Assembly: GCA_016785225.1 (NCBI GenBank)
Contig: JAFBJZ010000900.1
Location: forward strand, 1 to 64,000
DNA from: Psettodes erumei
Lineage: Eukaryota; Chordata; Actinopteri; Pleuronectiformes; Psettodidae
DNA: 64,000 nt
Reading direction: 5' to 3'
Shown: piece after piece, positions 63,236 to 64,000 of the stretch
Layout: each line of letters opens with the position of its first letter
How positions within the stretch are numbered: position 1 is the stretch's first letter
The notes under the pieces: model-generated
Told to the model about the DNA's origin: nothing
Database searches by the model: none
Seen by the model: only the letters and a program-made list of their open reading frames with translations
Translations under genes and position numbers: made by a program

Positions 63236-63264
<29 letters not shown>
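63236..63264. repeat. (CA)n microsatellite
   Basis: About 14 CA units, beside a fish-repeat-like phrase at 63,355-63,383. Confidence 0.9.
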
Positions 63265-63266
<2 letters not shown>

Positions 63267-63339
63267 CATTTCCGATGCAGTCATACCAAAAAGCTGCTAT
63301 AAGTCCAAATACAGAACAGACTTTTACTATTGGAACCTG

Positions 63340-63545
63340 AATGGAGCAGAGGAGGGTCAAGTGCCTTGCCCAAGGCCACTCTTTAAGTGGCACTTTTTCA
63401 GGTAGGATAAAGAGAGTCTTTTCCTCTCTCCCTGTCCAACTTTTCACAGCATGTCCAGAGATTTGAAGTGCTAATCTTCTGGTCCCAAATTTGGGTTCCT
63501 AATCTTGTGGTTAGTGCTGCCCAAATTTAGGTGGAAAAAGTATCA
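63340..63545. repeat. Probable fragment of an interspersed fish repeat
   Basis: The words 'gggtcaagtgccttgcccaa' (63,355) and 'cttctggtcccaaatttggg' (63,476) are ones I recall as recurrent in fish repeats. A related phrase, 'gaatgccttgcttaagggca', is at 30,789. The family is not assigned. Confidence 0.4.
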
Positions 63546-64000
63546 GGGTAAAGAGTCGGGTCCTGTGAAATCTTCTAGCCTCAGCACCAGGGAAATCTTG
63601 TGCCAGAACGGCAATGTAATAACTTCTCTTCATAACATGTGTCCTCTGGCCGTGGCTTAAATCGTATATCAGTATGTAGGCTCACAGATTGAGCTTTAAA
63701 CTCAAAGTATGAGGTGGAGACTTCTCTTGTAAAGAGAAATTAGGCAAAAAAAAATCTGAACTGCAATAGAAAATAAGACAAAGGTGTACAATAATTTAAG
63801 TGTATACTCACAAAGCCTTCAATCCACACACAAATATGAAATAATTTTAACATATGTAAAGCAATTTTAGAAATGCTTTCATCACAACCTTAAAAAAATA
63901 TTGATAATAAATCCTTATACACATTGTCTTATTTTCAAAATTACGCAGAAATTGTTGCACACATTAGCAAATCTTATTTTCATTAGCGCATTTACGATTT

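Larger units (their letters stand above)
56121..64000. other. Region upstream of TPK1, no gene seen
   Basis: No exon with recognisable homology and flanking splice sites was found. The region has CA-rich words (56,575-57,000), a CT-rich block (58,250-58,520), a LINE relic (59,030-60,082), an AT-rich patch (60,431-60,541), a CT-rich tract (60,830-60,960) and microsatellites at 62,617 and 63,236. A possible interspersed repeat lies at 57,425-57,660, with 'ttgctgccaacttagtac' and 'gaccctttagcga', phrases I associate with fish repeats. Confidence 0.65.

Overview
The window is vertebrate nuclear DNA, most probably from a teleost fish. Protein-coding information is sparse and split into short exons with canonical GT-AG splice sites. 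Introns run to many kilobases, dinucleotide (CA/GT, AT) microsatellites are frequent, and there are several degenerate fish-type Tc1/mariner relics plus a piece of an L1/Tx1-like LINE. There are no operons, Shine-Dalgarno sites or CRISPR arrays. Almost all long open frames are chance frames in introns.

Layout: (1) 1-690, a tandem array of about four copies of a 176-178 bp AT-rich satellite unit. (2) 747-1297, an internally deleted Tc1-like element ending 25 bp before a splice acceptor. (3) 1323-about 2695, SEC61G on the + strand; all three coding exons are present and encode the full 68-residue protein, while any 5' non-coding exon and the promoter lie to the left of or outside the visible sequence. 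(4) about 2780-56,100, TPK1 (thiamin pyrophosphokinase 1) on the - strand. Eight coding exons join in phase to a 252-residue protein, with a CpG-rich promoter/first-exon region at about 55.6-56.1 kb. The introns hold microsatellites, two more Tc1-like relics (4.6-5.2 kb and 50.7-52.1 kb), a small interspersed repeat (29.37-29.84 kb), an intronic CpG-rich island (46.2-46.45 kb) and a 41-nt near-perfect hairpin (24,660-24,700). (5) 56.1-64.0 kb, intergenic sequence upstream of TPK1 with a degenerate LINE ORF2 fragment (about 59.03-60.08 kb), an AT-rich patch and further microsatellites; I see no gene there.

The two genes are convergent, with predicted poly(A) signals only about 120 bp apart. 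Their jobs are unrelated. SEC61G is the small gamma subunit of the ER protein-translocation channel. TPK1 makes the cofactor thiamin diphosphate in the cytosol. I found no sign of an undescribed multi-gene system. The most interesting signals are the transposon end that may supply the SEC61G intron-1 branch point, the perfect-arm hairpin, the intronic CpG island with a possible nested first exon, and the dyad-bearing satellite.
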